Shown piece after piece: positions 25,601 to 38,125 of a stretch of DNA of 64,000 nt. Origin of the DNA: Lagopus muta (lineage: Eukaryota > Chordata > Aves > Galliformes > Phasianidae); NCBI RefSeq assembly GCF_023343835.1, contig NC_064442.1:19268501-19332500 (forward strand), in the 5' to 3' direction. Made by a program: the position numbers and the translations under genes. Under the pieces are notes generated by a model. The model saw only the letters and a program-made list of their open reading frames with translations, searched no databases and had not been told where the DNA came from. The stretch's first letter is position 1; every line of letters starts with the position of its first letter.

Positions 25601-28600
25601 GGGTGATGGGATGCAGATGCAATACAGTGCAGATGAAGGAGGAAGAGAAATTGCTGTGGGCTGCGAAATGCAGAGAAACCACATGCAGCCTGGTTATCCC
25701 CAAAACTGAAGGTAATGGGAGAATTCAGCATGTCCTGCCCCTTTCTCCCCTGGGCATTCCCTGCGTGCCGTATCACAGACATCACAGCGAGCTAGAACAG
25801 ACCTTGGCTGTAATCCTTCCCTTCGTTAGTCACTGTAGCTGATTAAGAGCCTTTTGGTGGAGAGCTGAGAGAAGTTAGCACCGACTGGCTTTCACTGGCA
25901 AATAAAAGGAACTGTCTTCTGTCCCTTCTGTACTTGTAACATGGTCCCACCGTTTTTTTCCCTTAGTCCATCCTGCCCTGTAAGTATATTTAAGTCATAT
26001 TTCTTTGTTCTGCAGCACGTGTCTGCCCAGCCACCCATTCTACGCTATCATTACCATCAAGCTATCTCTGTTCTCTGATATGTCCTGCCTCAGTCCTGGT
26101 TGTCACCTCTGCATCTTGAATTACTTTCTGGCTTGAGGACCAGCAGAGCTCTCCTGCTTTGTCTTAATTATTTCTTACTCTGATTGCTACAGATTTTGAA
26201 TGAGATCTGATCAATGTGGGACTGCTTAGGCTGAGGGCTGTCTTTTCATTTATTGAGGCTGAATGCAGCTGGAGAGAGGTTTATATGTGACTGAGTCTCC
26301 ATCTGCTCTGGGGCTGTGCCTCTGAAACACCAGCTCTTTTCATCTAACTGTGAAGGTCTTGGTGAGGAGGCCTCTGTAGAGGAACTGTTGGGAACTTGCC
26401 TGCTGTGAGCAGCGTGATCTTTTTCAGCTAACAAATGTCCCTCGTGCTTCTCCTGTGCCAGGGTTTCATGCTGTTCTGAGCTGTGTGCCCACCTTTCCCT
26501 CTGAATAACACTCTGCTTTCACCCTGGCAGGTGATCGTGTGGCCATCGAGCCTGGTGTCCCGAGAGAAACAGATGAGTTCTGCAAAGCTGGCCGCTACAA
26601 CCTGTCTCCAACCATCTTCTTCTGTGCAACACCTCCTGACGATGGGAACCTGTGCCGCTACTACAAGCACAGCGCCAGCTTCTGCTACAAGTCAGTCCTG
26701 CACCCTCTGCAGAGGAACTTACAGTCCCTGTAGGGAGGTGAAGCCTAATCACCCTTGGCCCTTTTGAGTCTCACAGTGAGCGCTCTTTACTTGAACACAA
26801 CAGGTCTTGTTGCTTTCTGATCCATGAATAGCATGTAAAGGCTGGGACAGCAAGCTGCTTTGCAAAGGGTTTATCAGGCAGGTGTAGCTGTCCCCTCTGG
26901 CGCCAGACATCAACAGACGTTTCCTGCATATTTCCTACAATATCTCTGCTGTTGTACCCTATAATTATTTCCTTTTCCCGCTTGCTCCCTGCTCTTGGAG
27001 CCTTTTCTGTTGTCCTTTTATATCCTTGCCTTCTTACAACTGTGCCTGCAGGTCTTTGATTCCAGTATTATTGCTGCTTTTCAGGAAGCACCACATCAAT
27101 TGCTGACACTTCGCTCTGGCATTTGAAACAAAGCCACCCCAGTTACAGCAGAACAGGAAGAGAAAACGGCGTCCCTGCTAAGCTGTTTTTTTTAATGTGG
27201 CACTGAGTGGCCCCACTGAGCTGCCAGTGTTACACACCTGTTTTCATCTCCATTTGACTGCACTCTTAATTGTGGCAGGATTGACATGTTTGCTTACAGG
27301 CAAACTGTGCTTAAGTACTCCAGCAAATTAGTATGCTAAAAATTGCGTTAAAAAAAAATTATACCCATGTAAGAACGTTTACACAGGAAGGTAAAAATAG
27401 GGTAAGATGCTGGTTCCTTGAGACAGGTCTCTATCTGGAGCGTTTCTTTCTCAATCTGTGTGAAGCAAGGAGTTCCCCAGAGTTGATCTTTGGTGTCTGC
27501 AGGGGCAGCATTCAGGATAAATCGTTCTGAAGGAGGCATCTGAATGCTTTTACTTCTCATGAGCATCCTCAGGCAGGAAGTCCTTTCAAACTGGATCCTG
27601 AGCAGCTGCTAGCAGAATGAGATGCAGCTCTGTATGGGCCTAACTTCTTGCTCTACAGACCTACTCTCATTGATTTTCCCTGTTTCATTAAAATAACATT
27701 TCCTGACGATAAGTTCTTGCTGGGGAGGAATTGGCTGTTTTTTTGTATCTGTCTTATGTTAGGGAGAGGTCTGCTGTTTTCCCCAGTTTGAATATCTGGG
27801 GATGTTGCTTTGATTAATTAATTTTTTTTGCTTAAACTATGAAACACAGCCTGGTTCTCCTGGGTTCAGATCAGCAGTGCCATGGCTGTGTGATGCAGAG
27901 GAGGTTCCCTGGCATGAAGTTGCTCTGTCAGCACAGATTTGGCAAGAAAGGCTGGTGGCAGAGCTCAGTGGGCATTTGTACATTTGGGCAAGTGTTGTCT
28001 GTCTTTCTGCAGGATGTGATGCCAAATTTTCAGGCATCCAAACTCTTGGAGTCAGCCCTTTGATGCCTCCTGGAGATAAGAGACAGACATCTTACAGCTA
28101 CCTTCCCACAACTGTCATTTCCATTGCTTTTCTTCGTGGTGGCCTGGCTGAGCTCTGACCTTGAGCTTCCCAATGCTGTCCCAGCACCTGCTGTGTGAGA
28201 GGCCACACTGGTGGCTTTCTGAAAGTCTAGGTTTTATTTCTGTCAGCAGCACAGAAGGGATTCACCCTCCTTCTGCTTTTTTTTTCCAACAGTGTTGCTA
28301 TCTGCCCTACACTTCTGTTTCTGTCCAAAAGGTGTTCAATACCCTCTGCACACATCTGTGCTGTCTTCAGGGACCAGTCCACTTTGTGCATCTCATCCAG
28401 GGCATGATAAGGATACCTGCTTCTGGCTGCCTTTGCTTTATGTGGAATCCCCCTTGGCTTGTGCTAGGTGCTTCCTGAAGCATGGAGGAGCTGGACTAGA
28501 TGATCTTTAAAGTTCCTTATCATCTCAAAAGATTCCATGATTCTGTGGAGCTACGTGACTTGACCTAGATGATGGGTCTGGGACTTCACTGATGGGTCCC

Positions 28601-31600
28601 AGGTGTAGGGAACCTACAGGTGGTGTGGAGAAGTTTGTGTTGGGTACTTTGGCAATACAGCCTCTTGAAATGCTTTTCAGTTCCGCATTTCTCATTTGAG
28701 AATGTATTTTGCAGTTAATTAGACCCATGTTTAATCTGCCAGTATCGCCTAAGTATCGCTTTCCTCATCACTCTCATAAACATCCTTGGTTACCGTTGCC
28801 CTGTGTCTGACTCTTGCAGGCTTCCAGATAACGTCACCTTTGAAGAAGGGGCCCTTATCGAGCCACTTTCGGTGGGAATCCACGCCTGCAGAAGGGCAGG
28901 AGTCACTCTGGGAAGCAAAGTCTTTGTAAGTGGCTCAGGTATGGTAGAACATCCTCAGTCCCTGGGTTCTCTGCCAACAGTGGCACAGAGGGGGATGGGC
29001 AGGGTTCAGGCTATGCTTCTAGACTCAGATGTAAGTGTGGGTCATGGGAGAGTTCTGGCAGTGCCAGGGGGGACCTTGAGGCTGTGCTTGCCATACTGCA
29101 CTGCAGAGCTGCACTCTGAGAAGCCAGAATGCAAAGTGCAAGGCACACTGTGCCAGCCAGCTCAAGGGAGCAGAGGACTGGGGAATGTTTTCATTGCAGA
29201 GTCCCTTGTGTAGCAGTAGCTGGCCTCCAGATCTGCTCTTGCTGCGCTGAAATTGTGGCGCAGTGATCTGAGAGATGCCCACCTGGTAGCACAGACAGAG
29301 CCCAGCTCTGGGCACACTCAAATCCCACAGCTGGTGCTGACAGTTGTAAATGTATTTTTTCTGCCCTTTGTACCTAGGACCAATTGGCCTTGTTAATGTG
29401 ATTATAGCCAAGGTGATGGGTGCAGCAACAGTTATAGTTACAGGTAAGTCTTTTCAGTCCTTAGAAGCATGCTTTTTTCATGTGATGCAACAAAAAATGT
29501 CTACTTCCTTGCTGTAACTTCAAGGTCACTGCTTGGACACCTCGTGCCTGTCCCTGAATGCACCAGTAGAGTGCCTTTTTGGAGGGAATCCTAATAAGTA
29601 TCTTATTCTCCAGGACAGACAGGCTGGATCGCTGGGCTGAAGCCAGTGGAATGAGGTTCAACAGGACCAAGTGCCAGGTCCTGCACTTCGGCCACAGCAG
29701 CTCCAGGCAACACTACAGGCTTGGGGCAGAGTGGCTGGAAGACTGTGTAGAGGAAGCAGACCTGGGTGTATTGGTCAGTGTTTAGCTGAACACGAGCCAG
29801 CAGTGTGCCCAGGTGGCCAAGAAGGCCAATGGCATCCTGGCTTGGTCAGAAAGTGTTGCCAGCAGGAGCAGAGAGGTGATTGTCCCTCTGCACTCGGCTC
29901 TGGTGAGGCTGCACCTTGAGTGCTGCAATCAATGTTGGGCACCTTGCTGCAAAAGAGGCCCTGCAGCGTGTCCAGAGAAGGGCAACAGGGCTGTGAGGGG
30001 TTTGGTGCACAAGTGTTATGGGAGTGGCTGAGGGAGCTGGGGTGGCTCAGTGTGGACAAGGAGGCTCTTAGCACTGTAACTACCTGAATAGAGATGTAGT
30101 GAGCTGGGGATCAGCCTCTTCTCTTGTGTAAGTAGTGATAAGACAAATGGGAACGGCCTCAAGTTGTGCCAGGGGAGATTCAGGCTGGACGTTAGGAAAT
30201 ACTGCTGCTCCAAAAGAGTGGTCAGGTGCTGGAATGGGCTGCCAGGAAGGTGGTGGAGTCACCGACCCTGGGGGTGTTTGAGGAACGTTTGGACATTGTG
30301 TTGAGGGACGTGGTTCAGTGAGGACTGTTGGTGATAGGTACATGGTTGGACTGGATGATCTTGTAGGTCTTTTCCACCTTGGTGATTCTGTGATTCTATG
30401 AATATTCTCTGCCCTAATTAGAATCTATAGAGCATATAGGTTGCGACTGGTGCTTCTCTGCCAGGTTATCTGACCAGGCTAATTACACCTGCTTCCTAGC
30501 AGAGATAGATTGTGGAAGTGGGCTAGCTGCATTGCTGCAAGGGAATAAACTAGAGGCTAATGAGTGATTATTGGATCAAGCCCTAGAAGCTTCCATTGGA
30601 ATTTGAGCAGGTCTCTTGAGAAGAGGCCGTTCATCTGCATTACGAGTGTTATAGTTGCAGATGTTCTTTTTGCTTCTGCTGCCTCTGTTCGCTGTTTGTT
30701 TTCTTTTTGTTTCTGTTTTGAGCTCTTCTGACCTCAGCTTTCAGGTTTTGGTTCATGTTGTGCCTTTGACTCACAGAACAAGGTGTCTTGATTATCAGAT
30801 TTTCTTTTCCCTATAATGCTTATAAACATTGATTGTGTCTGCTTCTAATCATTACCTTGATGGCAGGCAAACTCAATGTATTTTATTTCCTCCTTGGTGG
30901 TTTTCTTGGAGCTTTGCTCCAAGCAAACTGTTCTCCTTCCTCTTGTAGTTCTAGATGGTGGCCTGGGCAAATTATTTTTATGGTCATTATGTGTCCAGCC
31001 ACAGTGTCCCTCTACAGACTGTCTTGCTGCTTTTCTGCTAGGGAGTGCATTTTCCACTAATTACTGTTAGTGACCAAAATGGACTTTTCAGGAACCTGCA
31101 TTTCAGAAATCCTTGCCTAACTGCATCCTGGAGAAATACAATCCAACATGTTTTTGTTTGGGTCTGAAAAACCTCTGAGCATGGAGATGCCACCAAGCAG
31201 CAAGCAGAGGTTGCTGAAGCATTCTAGACCAAAGCCCCAGCATGGTTCTTTCAGAAGGTTGTTGCTCCATCTCCCCACTTTGGACCAGGTTCTTCTGACT
31301 TCTTGGTTACTGTTTCTCAGTCTTCAAATTGAGAGATAAAATTACGGTTCCACCCTTTTGCTTTTCCAGAAGGATCCTTCAGTACTGGCGTGCGTCAAAA
31401 GCAAAGGCTGCTTATTGCCTTCCCCTCCCAAAATGCTCATACTGCCAAGTCAGGGGCCTTTTTTGCTCTGCTGGCCCCACCCTGCAGGGTGTGCTGAGTG
31501 GATGTAATCAATTCAGCCCTTAGGTTTTGCTAAGTGTTGTCATCCAAGGATGATGGTTGCCGTAACAGGAAGATCAGCTTGATCTCTTGTATCACACCCT

Positions 31601-34600
31601 TGCTGCAGAGCTGAGCTATGGCAGAGGTTGGTGGGTGACCCGGTCCATGGGTGGGGAAGAGACTGATGAGCTGGCAGGAATTGGTGGGGCTGAGGCTGAT
31701 GGGTCACCCCAGTGCCCCAGCCCTGGTTCTGCTCCTATGTGGTCTTCTCTGTAGCTCAGGGAGCTGCTGTCTGTGAACTAGAGGTCTGTACAGCATGTGC
31801 TCCAAGTGACCCCAGGGAATTCTTGGTATCTGCTTTGTAGGGTGAGCGAGCTCTGAGTAACAATCCTGCCCTATAGATATCTCCACATCCCACACCTGGG
31901 GCTGAAACACTCAGAGACACCCATGCAGGTGCCGCCTGTAGTCAAATGTTTGTGCATGACACGAGCTGAGAAAAGGGTTCTGTTTGCCTTGTTGTCTCTG
32001 GGGATTTTGCTGTGCTTTTGGTGTCACCTTTAGGAACCGATACCTGTGAGGTGACTGATCAACAAGGCCCTTCTGTCATCTGCCACCAAACTCTTTGAGT
32101 TCATCTCACGTAATTTTTATGATGTCTGTGAAGAACTTTGTCTGCTCAGCACACTGAGAGCTCATTGCTTTAAATGTTTCTTTTGCAAAACTGTGCACAG
32201 ATGTGTAACTCACTAACAGAGCTTTCCCCGAGTGTGGGGAGAACTCACCTCCTATGGCTGCTGTCACAGCTGGAGCCAGCGGATGTTGGAAAACTTCTGC
32301 AGGAGCTCCAGCACTGTAGCTAGAGGCTGACACTCAGCTCTACCCTTCCCAAAAGCTCATGTGCACCAGAACTCGGCTTTCCTACCAGCTATGACAGCTT
32401 ATCTGATACAGAATATTGCTGCTTTTGATAACCTTCTGTCCTTAAAGACATGTAGAAGAGCATCCTTATACCCCAAGCAAGTGAAGCAGTGGTTGGATAT
32501 TTCTATAAGAGTGTCTTGCCTTTTTCTGTCACTTAAAATACACTTGGTATTCACTACCTAAGGGCCATTACTTCCCTTGTGCTGTTTAAATCTCAAGTCC
32601 TGAGTGCTGGTGCCTCTGGAAACCCTGGAATTCAGTGTCAGGGAGGATGAATAACTAGACCAAGCTCAGCTCCTTTGTGAAGGTTGATCAACACAAGACA
32701 TGTGAGAGCTTCAAGAACATTTCCCAGTTAAACTGGCTTATAAGAAGCTTAAGTGTGATCTGATAACTTCTGTGGGATTAGAAATGCAAGGTCGGTTACT
32801 TAGAGTGGCAGTGAGAACACTGATTATCTCTGCCTGGGAAGTGAAAATTAATTTCTGCCTGAAGGCAAGATGTGGCCCTGTCGTTCTTTAAGTGAGAATT
32901 TACTCCCAAGAGTTATGTGGGGTTCAGCCAAACTGAGGTTTAAAATCTAAACGGTTTGGTCCTGCAGACTCACAAGTAGTGGACAATCCAGTGGCCTTCT
33001 GATTGGAGAACCTGCAAATCTGGCAGCTTCAGTAAATGTTTAAGAGTGATTCACACAAGCCAAGTGCTCCAAGACGTTACCAGAGGCCTGTCTGACTCTG
33101 ATGGTATTGCTTCTCTTGCTGCGTTCCTCTCCTGTGCAAGGACTTCCTTTGATGAGCAGATCAGGAAGCTGATGCCAGCTGCAGGAGAAGCGTGTGGTTT
33201 TCTCCTTGGGTTTTGCTCCCGTGCACTGAGGTTTGAGAGACATGCCAGGCAGAAGTGCTGCTTAGCTCTCAAAGTGCCTGAAAACTTGTGTTGTTTGAGA
33301 AGTCCCTGAATGCAGTTCGGTGCCAAGTGTGACTGTACATCTGCCCAAGGTGCTCTGAGCTTGGGAAGAATAGAGGTGACTCATGTCTCCTACAGTCTCA
33401 CCTTTTCGGGTTTCCTGGGTGTTGCACTGAGTTTCCAGCCTTGGCTTTTCCTCCTTTGGCAGCATTTTATAACCCTGCTCATCCTGGGTGTGCCTGCACC
33501 TGGCCGTGAGCCCTCCTGCTGCCGGCAGGGACGTGTCCATCACCTGCCCTGGCAGTAATGCCACGTTCCCTGCATGATGGGCAGGCCCTCTGGCCTCACA
33601 TCTTTCCAGCACTGGGGCTGACTCACAGCGGCTCACATCAGAGCAGTGGACTCACCAGTCCTCTCTTCTGTTCTCTGCCTTTGATCCAGACTTCTTTCCC
33701 AATGCAGACATGCAGGCCCCTGCAGATCACTGCTTTGGCAGGCAAAGAGATGATTTCTACCTGGAAATCGTAGAATTGATGAGGTTGGACAAGACCTTCA
33801 AAATCACCGAGTCCAACCACACTGCCTTCTAGTTCATGTGCTTCTATCTCTTTCTTACTGCAGTTAAAAGTGTCCAGCTCCTCCTCCCTGGAGATGTCCC
33901 TGGCCTCAGTGGGGTTTGGTGTCATGTGGAAGAGAGAACACTCAGTGTCCACAATACATATTATGGACCAGAAACACCTCTAGGTGCTGTCCGTAGCAGG
34001 GTGATTTGTGGGCCATCAGGTTACAAATCAAAGCCTCAGTCTGCAAGTGCCTTTGAAAGGTACCACTGGGGGTGTCAGCAATAGCCAGGCACCTTAACTA
34101 GCCCTAACCCACGGAAGGAGAAAACAGAAGAAGTGTTGGGATTTTGTCTTACTGTAGGCTTCCTTTTGCCTTTTTCTTCACAGGTTCCTTTGCTTATTCT
34201 TCATTGCCTCCTCTAAAAATGAGTGCGTTTCTTTCCTACCTCCTCTCTGAAGCCCGTGTGAATTTGAGGGAGGGGATGCAAACCCTTTCCTGGCTGTGTG
34301 CAGTGAGCCCATATTCAGGCCCCAACAACAAGTGCTTCCATCAGCCTCCTTAATGGCAGTCATCTGCTCGCGTCAAGGCTGGGCAACCTTTTGGCCTGGG
34401 TGGGCTGCAGAAATTCATGGGACTCATCTTGAGGTAGCTGACAGCTGGGCGCCAAACAAGGTGGTTCTGCTTGTCAGATAGGGGCAGGAAGCAGGCTGCA
34501 GGCTCAGGGTCTTGCTCCCTCTCCGGTTTGTGTGTTGAGCCGTTGTTGACATGTTTTGTCCCTCCACAGATTTATCTGCCTCTCGCCTGCAGGCTGCCAA

Positions 34601-36328
34601 GGAGATGGGGGCAGATTTCACCATTCAGATAAAGAATGAGACCCCACAGGAGGTGGCTGCCAAAGTGAAAAGTCTGCTTGGCTGCATGCCTGAGATAACT
34701 GTGGAGTGCACCGGAGTCCAGGCCTGCATCCAGGCCAGCATTTACGTGAGTACCAGTCGTCCCTGGGGTAGAGCAGTACTGATTTTTGCTTTCCCTTTCT
34801 GGGACCTGGTGGTGGATGACAGTTCTTTCAGGACCATTCCCTCAGTTTCAGCAGGCTGAGCACAGGAGAGAGATGATGTCTGTAAAACCACAAACTAGGG
34901 AAAGATTGTGCACTGAGGGATGATTAAAAGTTAGTCTTTGCAGACAACACTGAAATAATTGTCTGCTTTGATGCGAGGAGCACTTACCACACAGACTGCA
35001 GGAGCACCAGGAGACCCAGGCGTGGCGACCCAGCAGTGTCAGGGAGCCAGTAGAGCATAGAACAGCATCTTTCATTAAGTAAAGAGAATAATTAAGAAAA
35101 TTAATTCCAGAGGGTGAAAAAAAGCAGCTGTGGAGGGGATATTTTGCTCTTGTGAACTGTGTAATAGTAGGATGTGGAGAAGACACTTCCCTGAGGTTTG
35201 CAGTGAAATTCCAGGGGAGCATCAGTCTTGTAGATGTTTTAAACGTTTCCTACTGAGATCCAAAAGTAACTCTTGTACTCCTAGTCGTTTTTCAGAATGA
35301 GGTTTAGATGACAAAATCCCTCAGAGAATTTCTAAATACTGCTTTTCAAGCCTTGTTTATCACGTGTTCCACACTTAGGGTCTCCTGGCAGCATCCTGCC
35401 TCTCCCAACTCCTCCACCGTGCCCCAGGCAATCCGTCACAGCCACAGAGAGCACCTTTATTTTTAGGCAGATGGCAAAATACAACATACCTGTGTGTCTT
35501 TTCTCCAGGCCACTCGTTCCGGAGGGACCCTGGTGCTGGTGGGGCTGGGCCCTGAGATGGTGACGGTGCCCATTGTGAACGCTGCGGTGCGGGAGGTGGA
35601 TATCCGGGGGATATTCCGCTACTGCAGCACGTGAGTCTCACCGCTGATGGGGTCTCCGTGCCTTTCATCCCTGACGTCCTTGAGAAGGCCTTTATTTGCT
35701 CTCGGCCCTTTCTGTTGGGAGATGCTAAGCAGCAGCTTTGGCCCTCCACACTGTGTGCTGTGTGAGAAGCTGGCTGCTTCTGACTTCCTAACGTGGTCTG
35801 TTTTGAGACAAAGGATTAGGGGAATCTTAGTGCGCACCCAGCCTTGCTGATGGTGCCTTTTCATCTCGTCATTTTTGCCGGAGCTGAGGGTGTACCAATA
35901 ACCCATCTGAAGGCATATGTGCTTTCTGTGGAGGACTGAACTGCACAGTGTGCAGAAAAGCAGGTCTGCAAATGCTCTGAGAGCTGTCCTGGCCCTGAAG
36001 GCAGGAGAATCTCAGCTGTCCTCTTTGGTCTTGTTCTCTGGAAGATTGTGGGCAAAAGTCCCTTGGTTGCCTGGGCTGAAGAAATTACTGTAATGAAGCC
36101 AGGTCCCTCTTTGCCCTTTCCTTGAGGCTCCAAGTTCTCACTTCCTGCTGTTTCCCTTGCAGGTGGCCTGTGGCCATTTCCTTGCTTGCATCCAAGCGGA
36201 TCAACATCAAGCCCTTGGTTACGCACCGCTTCCCCCTGGAAAGGGCTCTTGAGGCATTTGAGGTCACAAAGAGGGGCGAAGGGATAAAAGTCATGCTGAA
36301 ATGTGACCCCACTGACCAGAACCCCTGA
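20832..36328 (+). CDS. SORD: Sorbitol dehydrogenase, complete, 9 coding exons
   Basis: SORD oxidises sorbitol to fructose with NAD+ in the cytosol (polyol pathway) and works as a zinc-dependent tetramer of the medium-chain dehydrogenase family. Exons: 20832-20891, 24162-24195, 24909-25073, 26531-26690, 28820-28938, 29378-29443, 34570-34745, 35509-35630, 36163-36328. All introns are GT-AG and the phases join without a break to 355 residues plus TGA; human SORD has 357. Zinc ligands are present: Cys43 ([11 protein letters not shown]), His68 and Glu69 (VLGHEASG), Glu154 (ALIEPLSVG). The NAD-binding turn is SGSGPIGLV near residue 178. The C-terminus KCDPTDQNP matches mammalian SORD. The start ATG has a fair context (GAGCCATGG) and matches the MAA start of the mammalian protein. 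The gene faces DUOX2 tail to tail. No frameshift or missing residue was seen. Confidence 0.97.
21455..22045 (+). repeat. CR1 LINE fragment, sense, in SORD intron 1
   Basis: The block begins with a CR1-type segment reading [12 protein letters not shown] and runs through the typical 'GGTTTCAAACTGCAAGAGAG', 'GTTGGATGTAAAGAGAAAG' and 'GGAACAGGTTGCCC' strings. It begins right at the edge of the CpG island. Diverged and untranslatable. Confidence 0.85.
22046..23954. other. SORD intron 1, remainder
   Basis: Apart from the A-rich simple repeat, I see no exon, RNA gene or recognised element in this part of the 3,270-base first intron. Confidence 0.6.
22571..22612. repeat. Poly(A) run followed by (GAAAA)n
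   Basis: About 21 A residues followed by four to five GAAAA units, in SORD intron 1. No retroposed body is recognisable next to it. Confidence 0.95.
23955..24128 (-). repeat. CR1 fragment, antisense, just upstream of SORD exon 2
   Basis: It starts with the antisense tail (GATCATAGAATCATAAAAGC), then 'GGAAGGGACCTTTAACGGTC' and 'CATCTGGTCCAACTCCCT'. It ends about 35 bases before the 34-base SORD exon 2, so the polypyrimidine tract of that acceptor (TCTTTTTCTGTTTGTCTACAG) directly follows the repeat. Confidence 0.85.
28465..28552 (+). repeat. CR1 3'-end fragment, sense, in SORD intron 4
   Basis: Short sense CR1 terminus: 'GAGCTGGACTAGATGATCTT' followed by a tail near CCATGATTCTGTGGA. Confidence 0.8.
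29608..30402 (+). repeat. CR1 LINE fragment, sense, in SORD intron 6
   Basis: About 800 bases of CR1. It starts at a segment reading [18 protein letters not shown], continues through 'GCCAATGGCATCCTGGCTTG' and 'GGTCAGGTGCTGGAATGGGC', and ends in the intact tail GATTCTGTGATTCTATGAA at about 30,384-30,402. It is comparatively well preserved, but with interrupted frames. Confidence 0.92.
30403..33763. other. SORD intron 6, central part
   Basis: No exon or named repeat recognised. Intron 6 (29,444-34,569) is the longest intron of the gene at 5,126 bases. Confidence 0.55.
33764..33930 (-). repeat. CR1 3'-end fragment, antisense, in SORD intron 6
   Basis: Antisense tail-like start (AATCGTAGAATTGATGAGG) then 'GGTTGGACAAGACCTTCAAA' and 'CACCGAGTCCAACCACACTG', typical of antisense CR1 3' ends. 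The right limit is approximate. Confidence 0.75.
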
Positions 36329-37094
36329 GATGCTGTGGTGCCCGGCCCTTTCCTCATTGCACCGCCTGCCTGAGATGCAAAGCATGAAGCCACGAGAGGC
36401 CGATGTATGGCTGTTGCATGTTTACACAGTCACCTCATGCAGGCAGTGTTTTGTAATAGAGCTAAGAAATCAAACGATAATGAGAGTGAATGGCACTGAG
36501 GGATACGTGATTTTGCACATCCCCCTGAGGATGCTCAGGGACTGTGGCAACCTGTGGAACAAAACCTGTCCGGGGAGCATCTGAACATTCAGATTGTTCA
36601 CCCCATGCTCTTCACAAACAGCAAACTGCAGGTCCTGAAAGCCCAGGGATTTTTTGGTGAAGCTGGGGTTGGAGGCTAGCTGGGACCATAGCTTCTGTGT
36701 CATCCTCCCCCCAGTAGCTCCTGGTGGGGCAGAAAGGACTGCTGCAGAGCAGGCTGGAGCGTGTTTGAAGGAAGCTGCCTTGCCTCTGGCGGGGAAAGCA
36801 GATCCTGGTCTTTACCTGGCTCCTGAGGGTGGGCTGCTGGTGGGGGGCACAGCTTGCTTTTAGTGTGGGGGGAAGCACAGCAGGGGAGCAGCATCACTAA
36901 GATAATACCACTGTGAATGAACTGTAACTTCTCTGGGATATCAGCCCTTCCTGCTGAATTAGTGAGCCATGAACAAGGTACTTGCCAAGGAGCAGGTTGC
37001 AGATAAAATCTAATCTTAGATTACAATTGTGTTGATTTTAATACTAGGAGATCACTCTGAGATCCATTTCTTGGGCCGGTACTGGACTTCCCAC

Positions 37095-37100
37095 AATAAA
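37095..37100 (+). terminator. SORD poly(A) signal AATAAA
   Basis: Canonical AATAAA 767 bases after the SORD stop codon, followed by T/G-rich sequence (CTTCCTGGTGTCTCTGTGTCC). This predicts a 3' UTR of roughly 0.8 kb. A second plus-strand AATAAA at 37,511-37,516 could give a longer isoform. Confidence 0.65.
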
Positions 37101-37510
37101 TGCTACCTTCCTGGTGTCTCTGTGTCCTCTGAGCTGTGTGGTGGATGGTTTGAAGGGGTCTGTGACTATTGGGCTGTGCTGTCCTCTGGGCTTTTGTGCT
37201 GCTGGCCCTCACCAGGCTGTGGCAGAGCTCAGTTACCCAAATGAAACTTTTCCCCAAGGCTCAGCCTCTGTGGGCACCTCCTAGACAAAGTCAGGGCAGC
37301 ATTGGCACTGCAGGGTACAGGTTAGGGGGCTGTGCCTCGGGTCCTTGGCCCTCCTGTCCTCAGCCCTTCTGTATGACGAGTGCAGGGGAAACTCACTCCT
37401 GTTGAATGTACTTCCAGGTGGGATGGTGTAGATACTCTAATGGGAGCAACACCAGCATGATGCTACAAGTACTGCAAGTCTGCAGGTGACTAAGACTCAG
37501 CACAGAAGGC

Positions 37511-37516
37511 AATAAA
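37511..37516 (+). terminator. Second plus-strand AATAAA, possible distal SORD signal
   Basis: AATAAA in GGCAATAAAATGATTT, 411 bases beyond the first signal and 23 bases before the antisense DUOX2 signal. If used, SORD and DUOX2 transcripts would overlap. Confidence 0.35.
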
Positions 37517-37538
37517 ATGATTTAATACTTCAATCAGC

Positions 37539-37544
37539 TTTATT
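37539..37544 (-). terminator. DUOX2 poly(A) signal (TTTATT on plus strand)
   Basis: Reverse complement AATAAA, 580 bases beyond the DUOX2 stop codon, in the sense AAATAAAGCTG. This predicts cleavage near 37,515-37,525 and a DUOX2 3' UTR of about 0.6 kb. It is the only canonical minus-strand signal seen between the stop codon and SORD. Confidence 0.6.
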
Positions 37545-38125
37545 TAAGCAAAGATGAAATCCTATCGCTCATTCATAGCCCAGGAGAGCCGCAGCCCAGC
37601 GATGCATAGCCAGGCATTAATTAAACAGGCATAAATAATCCTTGATCAGAGGATGGTGATGCTGCTGAAAGAAGCCAGTGCAAACACAGGCCCTAAGCAG
37701 ACCTGGGGGAGGCTCAGATCACTCATGAGCAGGCACAAATGAGTGCATTAGGGAAGCCGAGCCCATTTGCAGGAGAAGAGAGCTCGCTGCCTCCTCGTGA
37801 CCTGATTCCTGGGTCTGTAGGCAAAGTGCTGTGAATTTGGGTTCTGCCAACATTCCAAAAGTTGTTCAGAGCCAACCTCTGATTGCAGGATTAAGGTGGC
37901 AGAGCTGGGTTTGAATCCAGCACTGGGTTTCCTGCACAGGATGTACCGGGAAGGCGGTGCTGTGTGCTGGGCTCACCATCACAGGCGCATTTCTTCTAGG
38001 AATAGCAGCAGGTGGGAGCATGGGACCATGACCACCCAAGGCCTGGCTTGCATGGATGCTGAGGTCGAACACACCTTTCCCACAAAGACTGCAGCACACA
38101 GGAGTAAAACGGCAGGGGAGCAGGG

